The translations under genes and the position numbers were made by a program. A stretch of 64,000 nucleotides of DNA from Prostheceraeus crozeri (taxonomy: Eukaryota; Platyhelminthes; Polycladida; Euryleptidae): positions 62,001 to 126,000 of the forward strand of contig CAJQUW010007987.1 of the NCBI GenBank assembly GCA_907163375.1. The letters are read 5' to 3'. Numbering within the stretch: position 1 is the stretch's first letter; the number at the start of each line of letters is the position of its first letter. Shown here piece after piece: positions 24,241-36,800 of the stretch. A model generated the notes under the pieces. That model did not search any database. It saw only the letters and a program-made list of their open reading frames with translations, and was not told where the DNA came from.

Positions 24241-24424
24241 TTTAGCGTCACTACTCCCCCATACTGGGGCTTGGACGATGCTAATACAGTCAGACTTTAA
24301 TCTGGAGCGTTGTAGCACTTTTAGTCCGGATGTCCATCCTGCCGACTTCCAATGACACTTTCGGGGCTCGACCTCTGGACCAAGAGGTCACTAGGCCAAG
24401 CCCTTAACCACTGTGCCACGGGCA
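24241..24424 (-). mobile_element. tRNA-derived SINE, copy 1
   Basis: Read on the minus strand, the head has a box-A-like TGGCACAGTGGTTAAGGGC and a box-B-like GGTCGAGCCCCG, as in a tRNA-derived RNA polymerase III promoter. The body continues to a 3' end with CCCAGTATGGGGGAG and GTGACGCTAAA. A second copy with the same order lies at 49536-49708, which shows it is a dispersed family. There is no long A tail; the end is a short TAAA-type tail. SINEs do not code and depend on a partner LINE, which is not seen here. Confidence 0.75.
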
Positions 24425-24645
24425 GTGATCGCATTGACTCATCGAAGAAATATCGATAACAATCATCGACGCATCGACACATTTCAGCATTAATCAAAAT
24501 ACTAAAGATAGATAACATGCATACAGGGCATGTATTCAGAGCTTAAAATTCATTCATCGACGTTTGATGATAAAGATTTCACATTCGCCCTCAAACAACA
24601 GCTCATGTTTTGAATTTTGATTTTTCAATTACTTTCTTCGAACTA

Positions 24646-25767
24646 CAGTCCGTTTCATAAAAAGTGGATCATACTAAAATTTGACTAAATAAAACATAAG
24701 TATGATACAGAAAGCATTTTTCATGTTATTTCATGTCCCTAATATATTTAAATGTCCTTATATAATCTGATAAGCTATGATACAGTAACGGTTCTTAAGA
24801 AGCTAATATTTTGTGGCCCTACCCTTATTGTCAATGACATTACCAATTCATCTAGGCATTGATTCGATGATATCGTTGATTTACGACTGATCTAACTTTC
24901 TCCACTCTCTTTTTAACAGTGACGTAAGTTGTGATACGCCATCTGTAGGTAGCAGTGAACGACGAACGTTACGTTTTAGAATACTCCATACATTTTCTAT
25001 GGGATTCAGATCAGGAGAACGAGCTGGCCAAGATAATGTCCTAAGCCCTAATTGAGACTTGCATAAGTTGACTCTACTACTCCTGTGACACGTAGCATTA
25101 TCATCCATAAATAACCAAGTTGATTTGTCATTTGGCCAATGTTCATTCGTAAAGCATTCACATAGCGTTCAGAATTCATGTTTCCCTTCTGTATGTGAAG
25201 TAGTTCTAGCAAGGCTGACACTTTGCCTTTTGTGAATGCGATCTCGTTATTGTTCATTTGTGCTTTGTATTGTTTTCAACCGGTAAGAGATAGATTTCTA
25301 GCTGAAAGCAATCAGGAGTGCTGCCAACACCACCGCAACGAAGTCAGGAAGCTATGGAACATGAAGTCCAGTTAATCACATGTAGCAGTTACATTATTGT
25401 TGATGAATAATGGTGCTTGGTGCTATACTGGCTCTGATTGACCGATTTTCTTTATTTTTGTTTTGCTTGATAGCTTTTGGCTTGTAGAACAACATATTAC
25501 ATAACAAAGGAAACATATGTAATTTTATAAGAGTGAGGTATGATTTTGTGTAACATTGCTAAATGAAGATCAAATTATCTACTACTTTTTTATCTATAAC
25601 AGGAAAACAACTCAATATTCATGCTTGAAATTTCCAACAATTATATTAGTAAGCACAACTGACATATCTTCCAAATTTCAGAGAAATTCGTTCAAGTTTG
25701 GCGGAGTTAGACAAAGTTGAAGTTAAGGAGATGTTTAAGGGTGATCCATTTTTTATGAAACAATCTG
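24646..25767 (-). mobile_element. Tc1-like transposon, internally deleted, both ends present
   Basis: The terminal inverted repeats begin CAGTCCGTTTCATAAAAAG on the left and CAGATTGTTTCATAAAAAA on the right read inward. Both are followed by the shared word TGGATCA, and TA target duplications flank them at 24644-24645 and 25768-25769. At 1122 bp it is shorter than a usual full Tc1 element of about 1.6 kb. The N-terminal DNA-binding part of the transposase is missing. The terminal sequence matches the right end of the fragment at 12395-12810, so both belong to one family. Confidence 0.9.
24881..25257 (-). pseudogene. Tc1-like transposase C-terminal part (D34E)
   Basis: On the minus strand a first frame reads KGNMNSERYVNAL, and an adjoining frame reads MDDNATCH, then RSPDLNPIENVWSILK to a C-terminal stop. 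The Asp of DDN and the Glu of PIENVW are separated by 34 residues, the D34E spacing of Tc1 transposases. One frameshift lies near 25110, just before the MDDN motif. The paired helix-turn-helix N-terminus and the first catalytic Asp are not seen, so the copy cannot act by itself. Confidence 0.85.
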
Positions 25768-25769
25768 TA

Positions 25770-26566
25770 ATTTACTTCTACAATTTACAACGTTGTAATT
25801 CTGTATCAGACTGCTGTTGTTTGACTGCGATATAATTTTCTAATTCTTGTTATTTCTAGTAGCAAAGGCCTTCATCTAAAGTTTGACCACACAGGAAACT
25901 TTTACAAAATGCTCCCTCAATATCTCTGACAGTCATCTCTGGAGTTAAATATGTTGTCAAATTGTTGTCCATACGACTAGAGGCGACGATCTTCACGTGA
26001 ACTTGATAGCGAGCTCTGTCGGATGGTCTGGGAACATGAAAATCACTCACCCCTTTAGTGAGATAACAACTCAGTCATTTCACAATATTTATGCGTATTC
26101 TTTCGGCAACCATCGATGCTAACAGAATAACGATAACTTGGAAACGGATTCTGGGAAAAGCAGAGAGCAAAATTTGGAATGCAAATTCTTGTCAATTGTG
26201 AATGATATCAATGAATATTAGCAGTCACAGCTGATTCACATCTGACGTATCTGGAGTAATTTTAAGGGAATGTGCTCTCAGACAGCAATCCTCTTCGCCA
26301 ACAAATGAAATATAATAAAAATAGCAAAACTTAATCGACAAACTTTGACTGAATCAGCGCAATGAGAACTGAGATGTTCTCTGGAAATAGAAATGCATGA
26401 ATTGTGAAAAGGAAAGTTTTGTTTAGTTTGTTTACGGTTTTTCAGGTCGTTTGTTAGGTTTATTTAGGGTGTTTAGTTTGCTTTGCATTTGACCAAAGTC
26501 TTGTGCAGCTATGAAAAGTTGACAGCAGTGAGCATTCACAAAATTTGCATTTAGTGATAATAACTC
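25770..26566. other. unannotated DNA
   Basis: No gene or repeat is recognised in this stretch. Confidence 0.4.
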
Positions 26567-26791
26567 TTTGCCCCATTCTAAGTTTGAAGTCGTAATTTTT
26601 GCCTCATTCTAAATTTTTAAGCCACAATTTTTGCTTCATTCTGAGTTTTTAAGCCACAATTTTTGCTTCATTCTGAGTTTTTAAGCCACAATTTTTGCTT
26701 CATTCTGAGTTTTTAAGCCACAATTTTTGCTTCATTCTGAGTTTTTAAGCCACAATTTTTGCCTCATTCGGAGTTTTAAGCCATAATTTTT
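26567..26791. repeat. 32-bp tandem repeat, about 7 copies
   Basis: The word AAGCCACAA recurs at 26619, 26651, 26683, 26715 and 26747, an exact 32-bp period. The rest of the unit is TTTTTGCTTCATTCTGAG. Central copies are identical, while the first and last are diverged, as expected if exchange homogenises the middle of a small array. Confidence 0.9.
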
Positions 26792-29700
26792 GACATGGAA
26801 TGAATGCCTTGAATTCATGAGCTCATATCATTGTGAACATTATTTTGTCTATGAAGCTATACACATGCGAGTATTAACCACATTCTCGCATACATCACCG
26901 ATGAAGCGCATAACTAGTGCACATAGCACTTAGCAATTGAGCTTTTTTTCATAAGATCTTGATCTTGGGTTCAATCCGGGTTAACCCACGATCCCGGGCA
27001 AACATGGACCCGTACCACCCGGACGGATACGCGGACCCGGAAATGTTTTCCTCATTTCCATAGTAAGAAAGAAAAACAGTAGGCCTATGCTTATACAAAG
27101 CGCGTATCTGTGTTGCACATACATCGCTTTACATCTAGGGATAGATTTAAGCTTGTATGATAACCTATTCACAAGATGCAATACACTTTATAGCCTTAAA
27201 AGTTTTAGGACCGAACGATTGTGATGGCCTAGGCATTAGGCTAATAATTCTAATGCAGGCCTATAAGCGATACACCCTCATGCATGTGACGTATAAATGC
27301 GTAGACTAAATGTATTGTATCATTGACTTGGTAAGGACGTCTCTTATTGGTTGATAATAACGAGATTTCTCTGGGTTAGGTCGGCTCTCTCTGCACGTAC
27401 GCTGTGTGTGATGAATGTGTGTCTGAACGCTATGCGGTTCAATCACTGCGTCGAGTAACACGTTGAAATAGATTTAATTCCAAAATCAAGTTCTTTTAAA
27501 GAAAATGACAGTAGTTAGTGTCGTACACTGTGCTGTAGGAGTACACATACTTGAATACAAATCTCCAGATTCCTCAACATTTTACAATAATTTTGCAAGT
27601 GCCAACAGCCATGTTATATTATGGCTAGTAGAAGATTTCCACTTCGGGTCCATAGACCCGGAGCGCTGGAACCGTAGGACTCTGACGTACCCGCGGACCC
27701 GACCCGGATTCAGCCTTGTGATATGCGCACCACATTGTCTATTAAATGAAAACGAATAATGAGCGTCTTTGCTGTTTATATTTTTTGCGAGCGTTGAACT
27801 GCAAGAGGTTAAAAACTGTCCAACCTTTCGTGAACACTTGTGAAAAAGTTTGCAGATGAAAAAAAGAAGTATTTCTCAGTCTAGAACAGTAGTTAGGGAT
27901 GAAAGTTTCACTGATTCAGAGAAAGACACCTGTGCTGGTAAGAAAAGCTTATTTTTCACTGCAGAAATCGATCCCTGTGAGTCAATCTATTCAGGCAACC
28001 TCACGTGCTGGAAACGAGAAAAGAAAAAAGCGGAGGATTCGAAGGAAAACAATTTGAAGCCTGAAAACGGGAAAATAGGCAAAAAGTTTGAAATTACTAT
28101 CTCTAATGATTGCGTGACATGAACGTCACATCTTCTCCATCAGAGATAGTCAAAGGATTCAGAACAACACGTTTAACCGTCCATGGACATCATCCAACTC
28201 ACGCAAATGAGAGAAAGATTAAGAAGAATTCCATCTTCAAATCGATGACTTTTCATTCATGATTCCGAGATCCGATAATTTACAGCTGAAATTATGAAGA
28301 AAATTGATAATTATTGAGGCATTTTAATTAATTTCGACGCATCTTCACCGGTCCGCAATCACTATATTTGATTTTAAAGTTTTCTTGTGACGGTCTACAA
28401 GGACTAAGATGCAACAATCAAGTTATACTGCGACAAGTGGCATCGTCGACAGCAAAGGACTGTATATGCGATGGATGAGGTCCTTTCAGCTGCACAAGAG
28501 AGCAGGAATTGTCAAAAGTTAATTGAATTTTAATTAATTAATGTCAATAAATTGATAACATAAATTTCTCAGTTCAACAATCAGGTTCCCATTACTATAA
28601 ATTGTTTGCTGATAAAGACAATTCTGTTCGATGCATTTGTCCGCAATTATGCTAAAATTAGGTCTACACCATTCAGATACTCAGTGGGTAATTTTTATGC
28701 CTATCTAATATCAACTGAAGGACTCATCCGACACGCAACACTCGATTATGAAGAAGTTCTCACAGATGATTCTAATATCTGGACAACTTTTTGTTTCTCA
28801 GTAGTCTACTTCTTTCATGGAAGCCTGTCTTCAACAGCAGGACGGAACACGCGTGCGTACGCTTCTAATATCTAGGAGTTAATTCATTAGACAACAACTA
28901 TTGCAACAGATATCAAGACCATTTGCGAGGTGTCCAATCTCGGCTAATAGGATTCTTCAACCCATGGATTAATTGATGTCAATTAATTGATTGAAAATAT
29001 CAATTAAATCGCAATCAATTTCTGAAAATCTCTACCAGAGAGAACTCAGACTCCCCACTGGAAAATTCCCCTCCAAGGGCCAATTCAAAGCAATGAAAGG
29101 CACATGCGCCTTTCTAGTACAACATACTATCAGGACTCGTGATGGGTGTGAACACTTTGCACTTTAATAATAAAATATAACGATCAATTTATTCCTTTGA
29201 AATCCTCACCTTCCTTCTCGGTGCTGCATGTATTATTGTTCATCTACTGCTTCCCTGCTTTCATAGCTTCCCTGTCGAGTTTTCTGTTAATAACTAATTC
29301 AATAATATACATTTGAAATTTTCAGATTTTCAGTTCTTCTGCAATTTTTCTCATAAGCTGCGTAGCTGTGGAGAGAAAACTTGTTTTAAGATCCATTACT
29401 TTGTAGAAGAAATAACTCCTATGTTAATTTTATTCTAAGTCTCAAGAAAAGGACTGGGAGACCTGAATTGCAGGTTGGATCACAAATGTGATCAAAATGG
29501 CTCAGAGATTGCATTTTTATCTATGAAACATTCCTTTCATTCATTTAATGGATGTGAAACAATTGAGTTTTAATATTTTCCAAAATCTAAGCTGACACCT
29601 GGGCAACTCCTAAGATGCTACGATTGTAATGATATCATGACTTATGTTACAAGAACTTGTCATCAAAGTCTTGGTAAAAGTATAAAATGCTACATAGTAA

Positions 29701-30802
29701 ATGTGATATAAATATTTTCTCAACGTTCACTGAAGTTTTAAGATTCTCTGCAGAGTTGCTATACGAACCAATGACGACGTATGGATGTCAGTTTGCTTAA
29801 ATATCAAGTTCGATACTTATATCATTCTTGCCTCTACTAAAGGACATTTGCTTTCAACCTCCACGTCTAAGATTTTCAGGGAATCAGTTGACATTAGTCA
29901 AACAAATTTCTGACAATGCGTCACATGAGCGGACATGATCAGATTCGAGTCACGTCTCAGCTTCCTCTAGGCATATCAACGCTATGACGTCAACTCAGGG
30001 TTTCATTCACACATTTTCCTTTAAGTCTTCGATTTGAATGTTTTTAACTATGAGTTGAAGACGTGCATGATTCTAATTATTTATCAAGATCTCCAACAGC
30101 CTGCTCGATGTTCTTCCGCGCTGCTATCTATAATGCATGGTTGAGACTTCACAATTCTCTTCAAGCAACCAATATCAGAAAAATCATTCACTCAGTATAT
30201 GAAGGTAACTATTCATTTAGTCTCAGACGATCAAGCAGAAGATTTCCTTGTGGGCATGAGAAGTGTGCGAGTCTGGCCTGCCCTGACTCGATTCCAGACC
30301 CGAAAAGGTCCCAATTACATCTCGGATGAAGATACCAATGAATAGCGAACATGTTCGCTTTGTCAGACGTGTTTTACTGTTGCTCGAAGTACTCAGATAA
30401 GTTTTCAATAATTGTCTTGCTTGTTTCTTATTACGAAAGATAAGAAAACCAAGGAAACACAATTGGGAATTTCAACTGAACGGACAAGTCAGTAATTTGA
30501 CGGCATCACGCGACGGCTTACAGCAGCGATAGAGATGAAAGAGAGAATTAGGAAGCAGTAGAAGATTAGCCATTCAGGTGGAAATGCAGGTGCCAATTTG
30601 TGTCACGAACATTTTATCCGTCTACAGACTCAAAAGCCTTCAAAGGAACCGCGTGTTGAGGTGCAATATCAACTCCGAACTCTATGCAGTTGAGATTGTT
30701 GCAACATTTTGAGATAAGAGACGATTTCAGCGACGGAAATGTCACCAGCTCATGCGTCTACAGACATGATGGGAACAAAGCCAGAATTATTTTTGTTTAG
30801 AC
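26792..30802. other. unannotated DNA with a doubtful GC-rich inverted-end element
   Basis: At 26968-27045 and 27640-27718 there are GC-rich segments rich in CCGGGT and GACCCG. Read inward they begin with similar words (GGTTCAATCCGGG and GGCTGAATCCGGG). They could be ends of a roughly 750-bp non-autonomous element, but no target duplication matches. The rest holds only short open frames without recognisable domains, including 27505-27759 and 27850-28122. Confidence 0.35.
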
Positions 30803-33800
30803 CGGACTGTAAAGAGAAAGTCGAGTTTCGTAGTACTGTGATGCAATGCGGACAGAGGAGGTGGAGTTTCGTAGTGCTGTGATGCAAGGAGGACAAAGGA
30901 GGTGGAGTTTCGTAGAACTGTGATGCAAGGCTGACAGAGGAGGTTGAGTTTCGTAGTGCTGTGATGCAAGGCGGACAGAGGAGGTGGAGTTTCGTAGAAC
31001 TGTGATGCAAGGCGGACAGAGGAGGTGGAGTTTCGTAGTGTCGTGATGCAAGGCGGACAGAGGAGGTGGAGTTTCGTAGAATTGTGATGCAAGGCGAAAA
31101 GAGGAGGTTGAGTTTCGTAGTGCTGTGATGCAAGGCGGACAGAGGAGGTGGAGTTTCGTAGTGCTGTGATGCAAGGCGGACAGAGGAGGTGGAGTTTCGT
31201 AGAACTGTGATGCAAGGCCGACAAAGGAGGTGGAGTTTCGTAGAACTGTGATGCAAGGCGGACAAAGGAGGTGGAGTTTCGTAGTGCTGTGATGCAAGGC
31301 GGACAGAGGAGGTGGAGTTTCGTAGTGCTGTGATGCAAGGCGGACAGAGGAGGTGGAGTTTCGTAGAACTGTGATGCAATTCGGACAGAGGAGGTGGAGT
31401 TTCGTAGACCTTTGATGCAAGGCGGACAAAGGAGGTGGAATTTCGTAGTGCTGTGATGCAAGGCGGACAGAGGAGGTGGAGTTTCGTAGTGCTGTGATGC
31501 AAGGCTGACAGAGGAGGTGGAGTTTCGTAGACCTTTGATGCAAGGCGGACAAAGGAGGTGGAGTTTCGTAGAACTGTGATGCAAGGCGGACAGAGGAGGT
31601 GGAGTTTCGTAGTGCTGTGATGCAAGGCGGACAGAGGAGGTGGAGTTTCGTAGAACTGTGATGCAAGGCGGACAGAGGAGGTGGAGTTTCGTAGAACTGT
31701 GATGCAAGGCGGACAGAGGAGGTGGAGTTTCGTAGAACTGTGATGCAAGGCGGACAGAGGAGGTGGAGTTTCGTAGAACTGTGATGCAAGGCGGACAGAG
31801 GAGGTGGAGTTTCGTAGTGCTGTGATGCAAGGCGGACAGAGGAGGTGGAGTTTCGTAGTGCTGTGATGCAAGGCGGACAGAGGAGGTGGAGTTTCGTAGA
31901 ACTGTGATGCAAGGCGGACAGAGGAGGTGGAGTTTCGTAGAACTGTGATGCAAGGCGGACAGAGGAGGTGGAGTTTCGTAGTGCTGTGATGCAAGGCGGA
32001 CAGAGGAGGTGGAGTTTCGTAGTGCTGTGATGCAAGGCGGACAGAGGAGGTGGAGTTTCGTAGAACTGTGATGCAAGGCGGACAGAGGAGGTGGAGTTTC
32101 GTAGTGCTGTGATGCAAGGCGGACAGAGGAGGTGGAGTTTCGTAGTGCTGTGATGCAAGGCGGACAGAGGAGGTGGAGTTTCGTAGATCTGTGATGCAAG
32201 GCGGACAGAGGAGGTGGAGTTTCGTAGTGCTGTGATGCAAGGCGGACAGAGGAGGTGGAGTTTCGTAGAACTGTGATGCAAGGCGGACAAAGGAGGTGGA
32301 GTTTCGTAGTGCTGTGATGCAAGGCGGACAGAGGAGGTGGAGTTTCGTAGAACTGTGATGCAAGGCGGACAGAGGAGGTGGAGTTTCGTAGTGCTGTGAT
32401 GCAAGGCGGACAGAGGAGTGGAGTTTCGTAGAACTGTGATGCAAGGCGGACAGAGGAGGTGGAGTTTCGTAGAACTGTGATGCAAGGCGGACAGAGTAGG
32501 TGGAGTTTCGTAGACCTTTGATGCAAGGCGGACAGAGGAGGTGGAGTTTCGTAGTGCTGTGATGCAAGGCGGACAGAGGAGGTGGAGTTTCGTACTGCTG
32601 TGATGCAAGGCGGACAGAGGAGGTGGAGTTTCGTAGAACTGTGATGCAAGGCGGACAGAGGAGGTGGAGTTTCGTACTGCTGTGATGCAAGGCGGACAGA
32701 AGAGGTGGAGTTTCGTAGACCTTTGATGCAAGGCGGACAAAGGAGGTGGAGTTTCGTAGAACTGTGATGCAAGGCGGACAGAGGAGGTGGAGTTTCGTAG
32801 AACTGTGATGCAAGGCGGACAGAGGAGGTGGAGTTTCGTAGAACTGTGATGCAAGTCGGACAGAGGAGGTGGAGTTTCGTAGACCTTTGATGCAAGGCGG
32901 ACAAAGGAGGTGGAGTTTCGTAGTGCTGTGATGCAAGGCGGACAGAGGAGGTGGAGTTTCGTAGAACTGTGATGCAATTCGGACAGAGGAGGTGGAGTTT
33001 CGTAGACCTTTGATGCAAGGCTGACAGAGGAGGTGGAGTTTCGTAGAACTGTGATGCAAGGCGGACAGAGGAGGTGGAGTTTCGTAGTGCTGTGATGCAA
33101 GGCGGACAGAGGAGGTGGAGTTTCGTAGTGCTGTGATGCAAGGCGGACAGAGGAGGTGGAGTTTCGTAGAACTGTGATGCAAGGCGGACAGAGGAGGTGG
33201 AGTTTCGTAGTGCTGTGATGCAAGGCGGACAGAGGAGGTGGAGTTTCGTAGTGCTGTGATGCAAGGCGGACAGAGGAGGTGGAGTTTCGTAGTGCTGTGA
33301 TGCAAGGCGGACAGAGGAGGTGGAGTTTCGTAGAACTGTGATGCAAGGCGGACAGAGGAGGTGGAGTTTCGTAGAACTGTGATGCAAGGCGGACAGAGGA
33401 GGTGGAGTTTCGTAGTGCTGTGATGCAAGGCGGACAGAGGAGGTGGAGTTTCGTAGAACTGTGATGCAAGGCGGACAGAGGAGGTGGAGTTTCGTACTGC
33501 TGTGATGCAAGGCGGACAGAGGAGGTGGAGTTTCGTAGTGCTGTGATGCAAGGCGGACAGAGGAGGTGGAGTTTCGTACTGCTGTGATGCAAGGCGGACA
33601 GAGGAGGTGGAGTTTCGTAGACCTGTGATGAAAGGCGGACAGAGGAGGTGGAGTTTCGTAGAACTGTGATGCAAGGCGGACAGAGGAGGTGGAGTTTCGT
33701 AGTGCTGTGATGCAAGGCGGACAAAGGAGGTGGAGTTTCGTAGTGCTGTGATGCAAGGCGGACAGAGGAGGTGGAGTTTCGTAGAACTGTGATGCAAGGC

Positions 33801-36800
33801 GGACAGAGGAGGTGGAGTTTCGTAGTGCTGTGATGCAAGGCGGACAGAGGAGGTGGAGTTTCGTAGAACTGTGATGCAAGGCGGACAGAGGAGGTGGAGT
33901 TTCGTAGACCTTTGATGCAAGGCGGACAAAGGAGGTGGAGTTTCGTAGTGCTGTGATGCAAGGCGGACAGAGGAGGTGGAGTTTCGTAGAACTGTGATGC
34001 AATTCGGACAGAGGAGGTGGAGTTTCGTAGACCTTTGATGCAAGGCGGACAAAGGAGGTGAAGTTTCGTAGAACTGTGATGCAAGGCGGACGGAGGAGGT
34101 GGAGTTTCGTAGTGCTGTGATGCAAGGCGGACAGAGGAGATGGAGTTTCGTAGTGCTGTGATGCAAGGCGGACAGAGGAGGTGGAGTTTCGTAGAACTGT
34201 GATGCAAGGCGGACAGAGGAGGTGGAGTTTCGTAGTGCTGTGATGCAAGGTCGACAGAGGAGGTGGAGTTTCGTAGTGCTGTGATGCAAGGCGGACAAAG
34301 GAGGTGGAGTTTCGTAGTGCTGTGATGCAAGGCGGACATAGGAGGTGGAGTTTCGTAGAATTGTGATGCAAGGCGGACAAGGGAGGTGGAGTTTCGTAGT
34401 GCTGTGATGCAAGGCGGACAGAGGAGGTGGAGTTTCGTAGTGCTGTGATGCAAGGCGGACAGAGGAGGTGGAGTTTCGTAGAACTGTGATGCAAGGCGGA
34501 CAGAGGAGGTGGAGTTTCGTAGTGCTGTGATGCAAGGCGGACAAAGGAGGTGGAGTTTCGTAGTGCTGTGATGAAAGGCCGACAAAGGAGGTGGAGTTTC
34601 GTAGAACTGTGATGCAAGGCGGACAAAGGAGGTGGAGTTTCGTAGTGCTGTGATGAAAGGCGGACAGAGGAGGTGGAGTTTCGTAGAACTGTGATGCAAG
34701 GCGGACAGAGGAGGTGGAGTTTCGTACTGCTGTGATGCAAGGCGGACAGAGGAGGTAGAGTTTCGTAGAACTGTGATGCAAGGCGGACAGAGGAGGTGGA
34801 GTTTCGTAGAACTGTGATGCAAGTCGGACAGAGGAGGTGGAGTTTCGTAGACCTTTGATGCAAGGCGGACAACGGAGGTGGAGTTTCGTAGTGCTGTGAT
34901 GCAAGGCGGACAGAGGAGGTGGAGTTTCGTACTGCTGTGATGCAAGGCGGACAGAGGAGGTGGAGTTTCGTAGAACTGTGATGCAAGGCGGACAGAAAAG
35001 GTGGAGTTTCGTACTGCTGTGATGCAAGGCGGACAGAAGAGGTGGAGTTTCGTAGACCTTTGATGCAAGGCGGACAAAGGAGGTGGAGTTTCGTAGAACT
35101 GTGATGCAAGGCGGACAGAGGAGGTGGAGTTTCGTAGAACTGTGATGCAAGGCGGACAGAGGAGGTGGAGTTTCGTAGAACTGTGATGCAAGTCGGACAG
35201 AGGAGGTGGAGTTTCGTAGACCTTTGATGCAAGGCGGACAGAGGAGGTGGAGTTTCGTACTGCTGTGATGCAAGGCGGACAGAGGAGGTGGAGTTTCGTA
35301 GAACTGTGATGCAATTCGGACAGAGGAGGTGGAGTTTCGTAGACCTTTGATGCAAGGCGGACAAAGGAGGTGGAGTTTCGTAGAACTGTGATGCAAGGCG
35401 GACGGAGGAGGTGGAGTTTCGTAGTGCTGTGATGCAAGGCGGACAGAGGAGATGGAGTTTCGTAGTGCTGTGATGCAAGGCGGACAGAGGAGGTGGAGTT
35501 TCGTAGTGCTGTGATGCAAGGCGGACAAAGGAGGTGGAGTTTCGTAGTGCTGTGATGCAAGGCGGACAGAGGAGGTGGAGTTTCGTAGTGCTGTGATGCA
35601 AGGCGGACAGAGGAGATGGAGTATCGAAGTGCTGTTATGCAAGGCGGACAGAGGAGGTGGAGTTTCGTAGACCTTTGATGCAAGGCGGACAAAGGTGGTG
35701 GAGTTTCGTAGAACTGTGATGCAAGGCGGACAGAGGAGGTGGAGTTTCGTACTGCTGTGATGCAAGGCGGACAGAGGAGGTGGAGTTTCGTAGTGCTGTG
35801 ATGCAAGGCGGACAGAGGAGGTGGAGTTTCGTACTGCTGTGATGCAAGGCGGACAGAGGAGGTGGAGTTTCGTAGACCTTTGATGCAAGGCGGACAAAGG
35901 AGGTGGAGTTTCGTAGAACTGTGATGCAAGGCGGACGGAGGAGGTGGAGTTTCGTAGTGCTGTGATGCAAGGCGGACAGAGGAGGTGGAGTTTCGTAGAA
36001 CTGTGATGCAAGGCGGACAGAGGAGGTGGAGTTTCGTACTGCTGTGATGCAAGGCGGAGAGAAGAGGTGGAGTTTCGTAGACCTTTGATGCAAGGCGGAC
36101 AAAGGAGGTGGAGTGTCGTACTGCTGTGATGCAAGGCGGACAGAGGAGGTGGAGTTTCGTAGAACTGTGATGCAAGGCGGACAGAGGAGGTGGAGTTTCG
36201 TAGTGCTGTGATGCAAGGCGGACAGAGGAGGTGGAGTTTCGTAGAACTGTGATGCAATTCGGACAGAGGAGGTGGAGTTTCGTAGACCTTTGATGCAAGG
36301 CGGACAAAGGAGGTGAAGTTTCGTAGAACTGTGATGCAAGGCGGACGGAGGAGGTGGAGTTTCGTAGTGCTGTGATGCAAGGCGGACAGAGGAGATGGAG
36401 TTTCGTAGTGCTGTGATGCAAGGCGGACAGAGGAGATGGAGTTTCGTAGAACTGTGATGCAAGGCGGACAGAGGAGGTGGAGTTTCGTAGTGCTGTGATG
36501 CAAGGTCGACAGAGGAGGTGGAGTTTCGTAGTGCTGTGATGCAAGGCGGACAGAGGAGATGGAGTATCGAAGTGCTGTGATGCAAGGCGGACAGAGGAGA
36601 TGGATTTTCGTAGAATTGTGATCCAAGGCGGACAAAGGAGGTGGAGTTTCGTAGTGCTGTGATGCAAGGCGCACAGAGGAGGTGGAGTTTCGTAGTGCTG
36701 TGATGCAAGGCGGACAGAGGAGGTGGAGTTTCGTAGAACTGTGATGCAAGGCGGACAGAGGAGGTGGAGTTTCGTAGTGCTGTGATGCAAGGCGGACAAA

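Noticed and set aside
27787-27798. GCGAGCGTTGA near 27.8 kb as a seventh copy of the 14-bp repeat
   Set aside because: Only the central 9 bases match and both flanks differ; it is far from the transposase-like gene.
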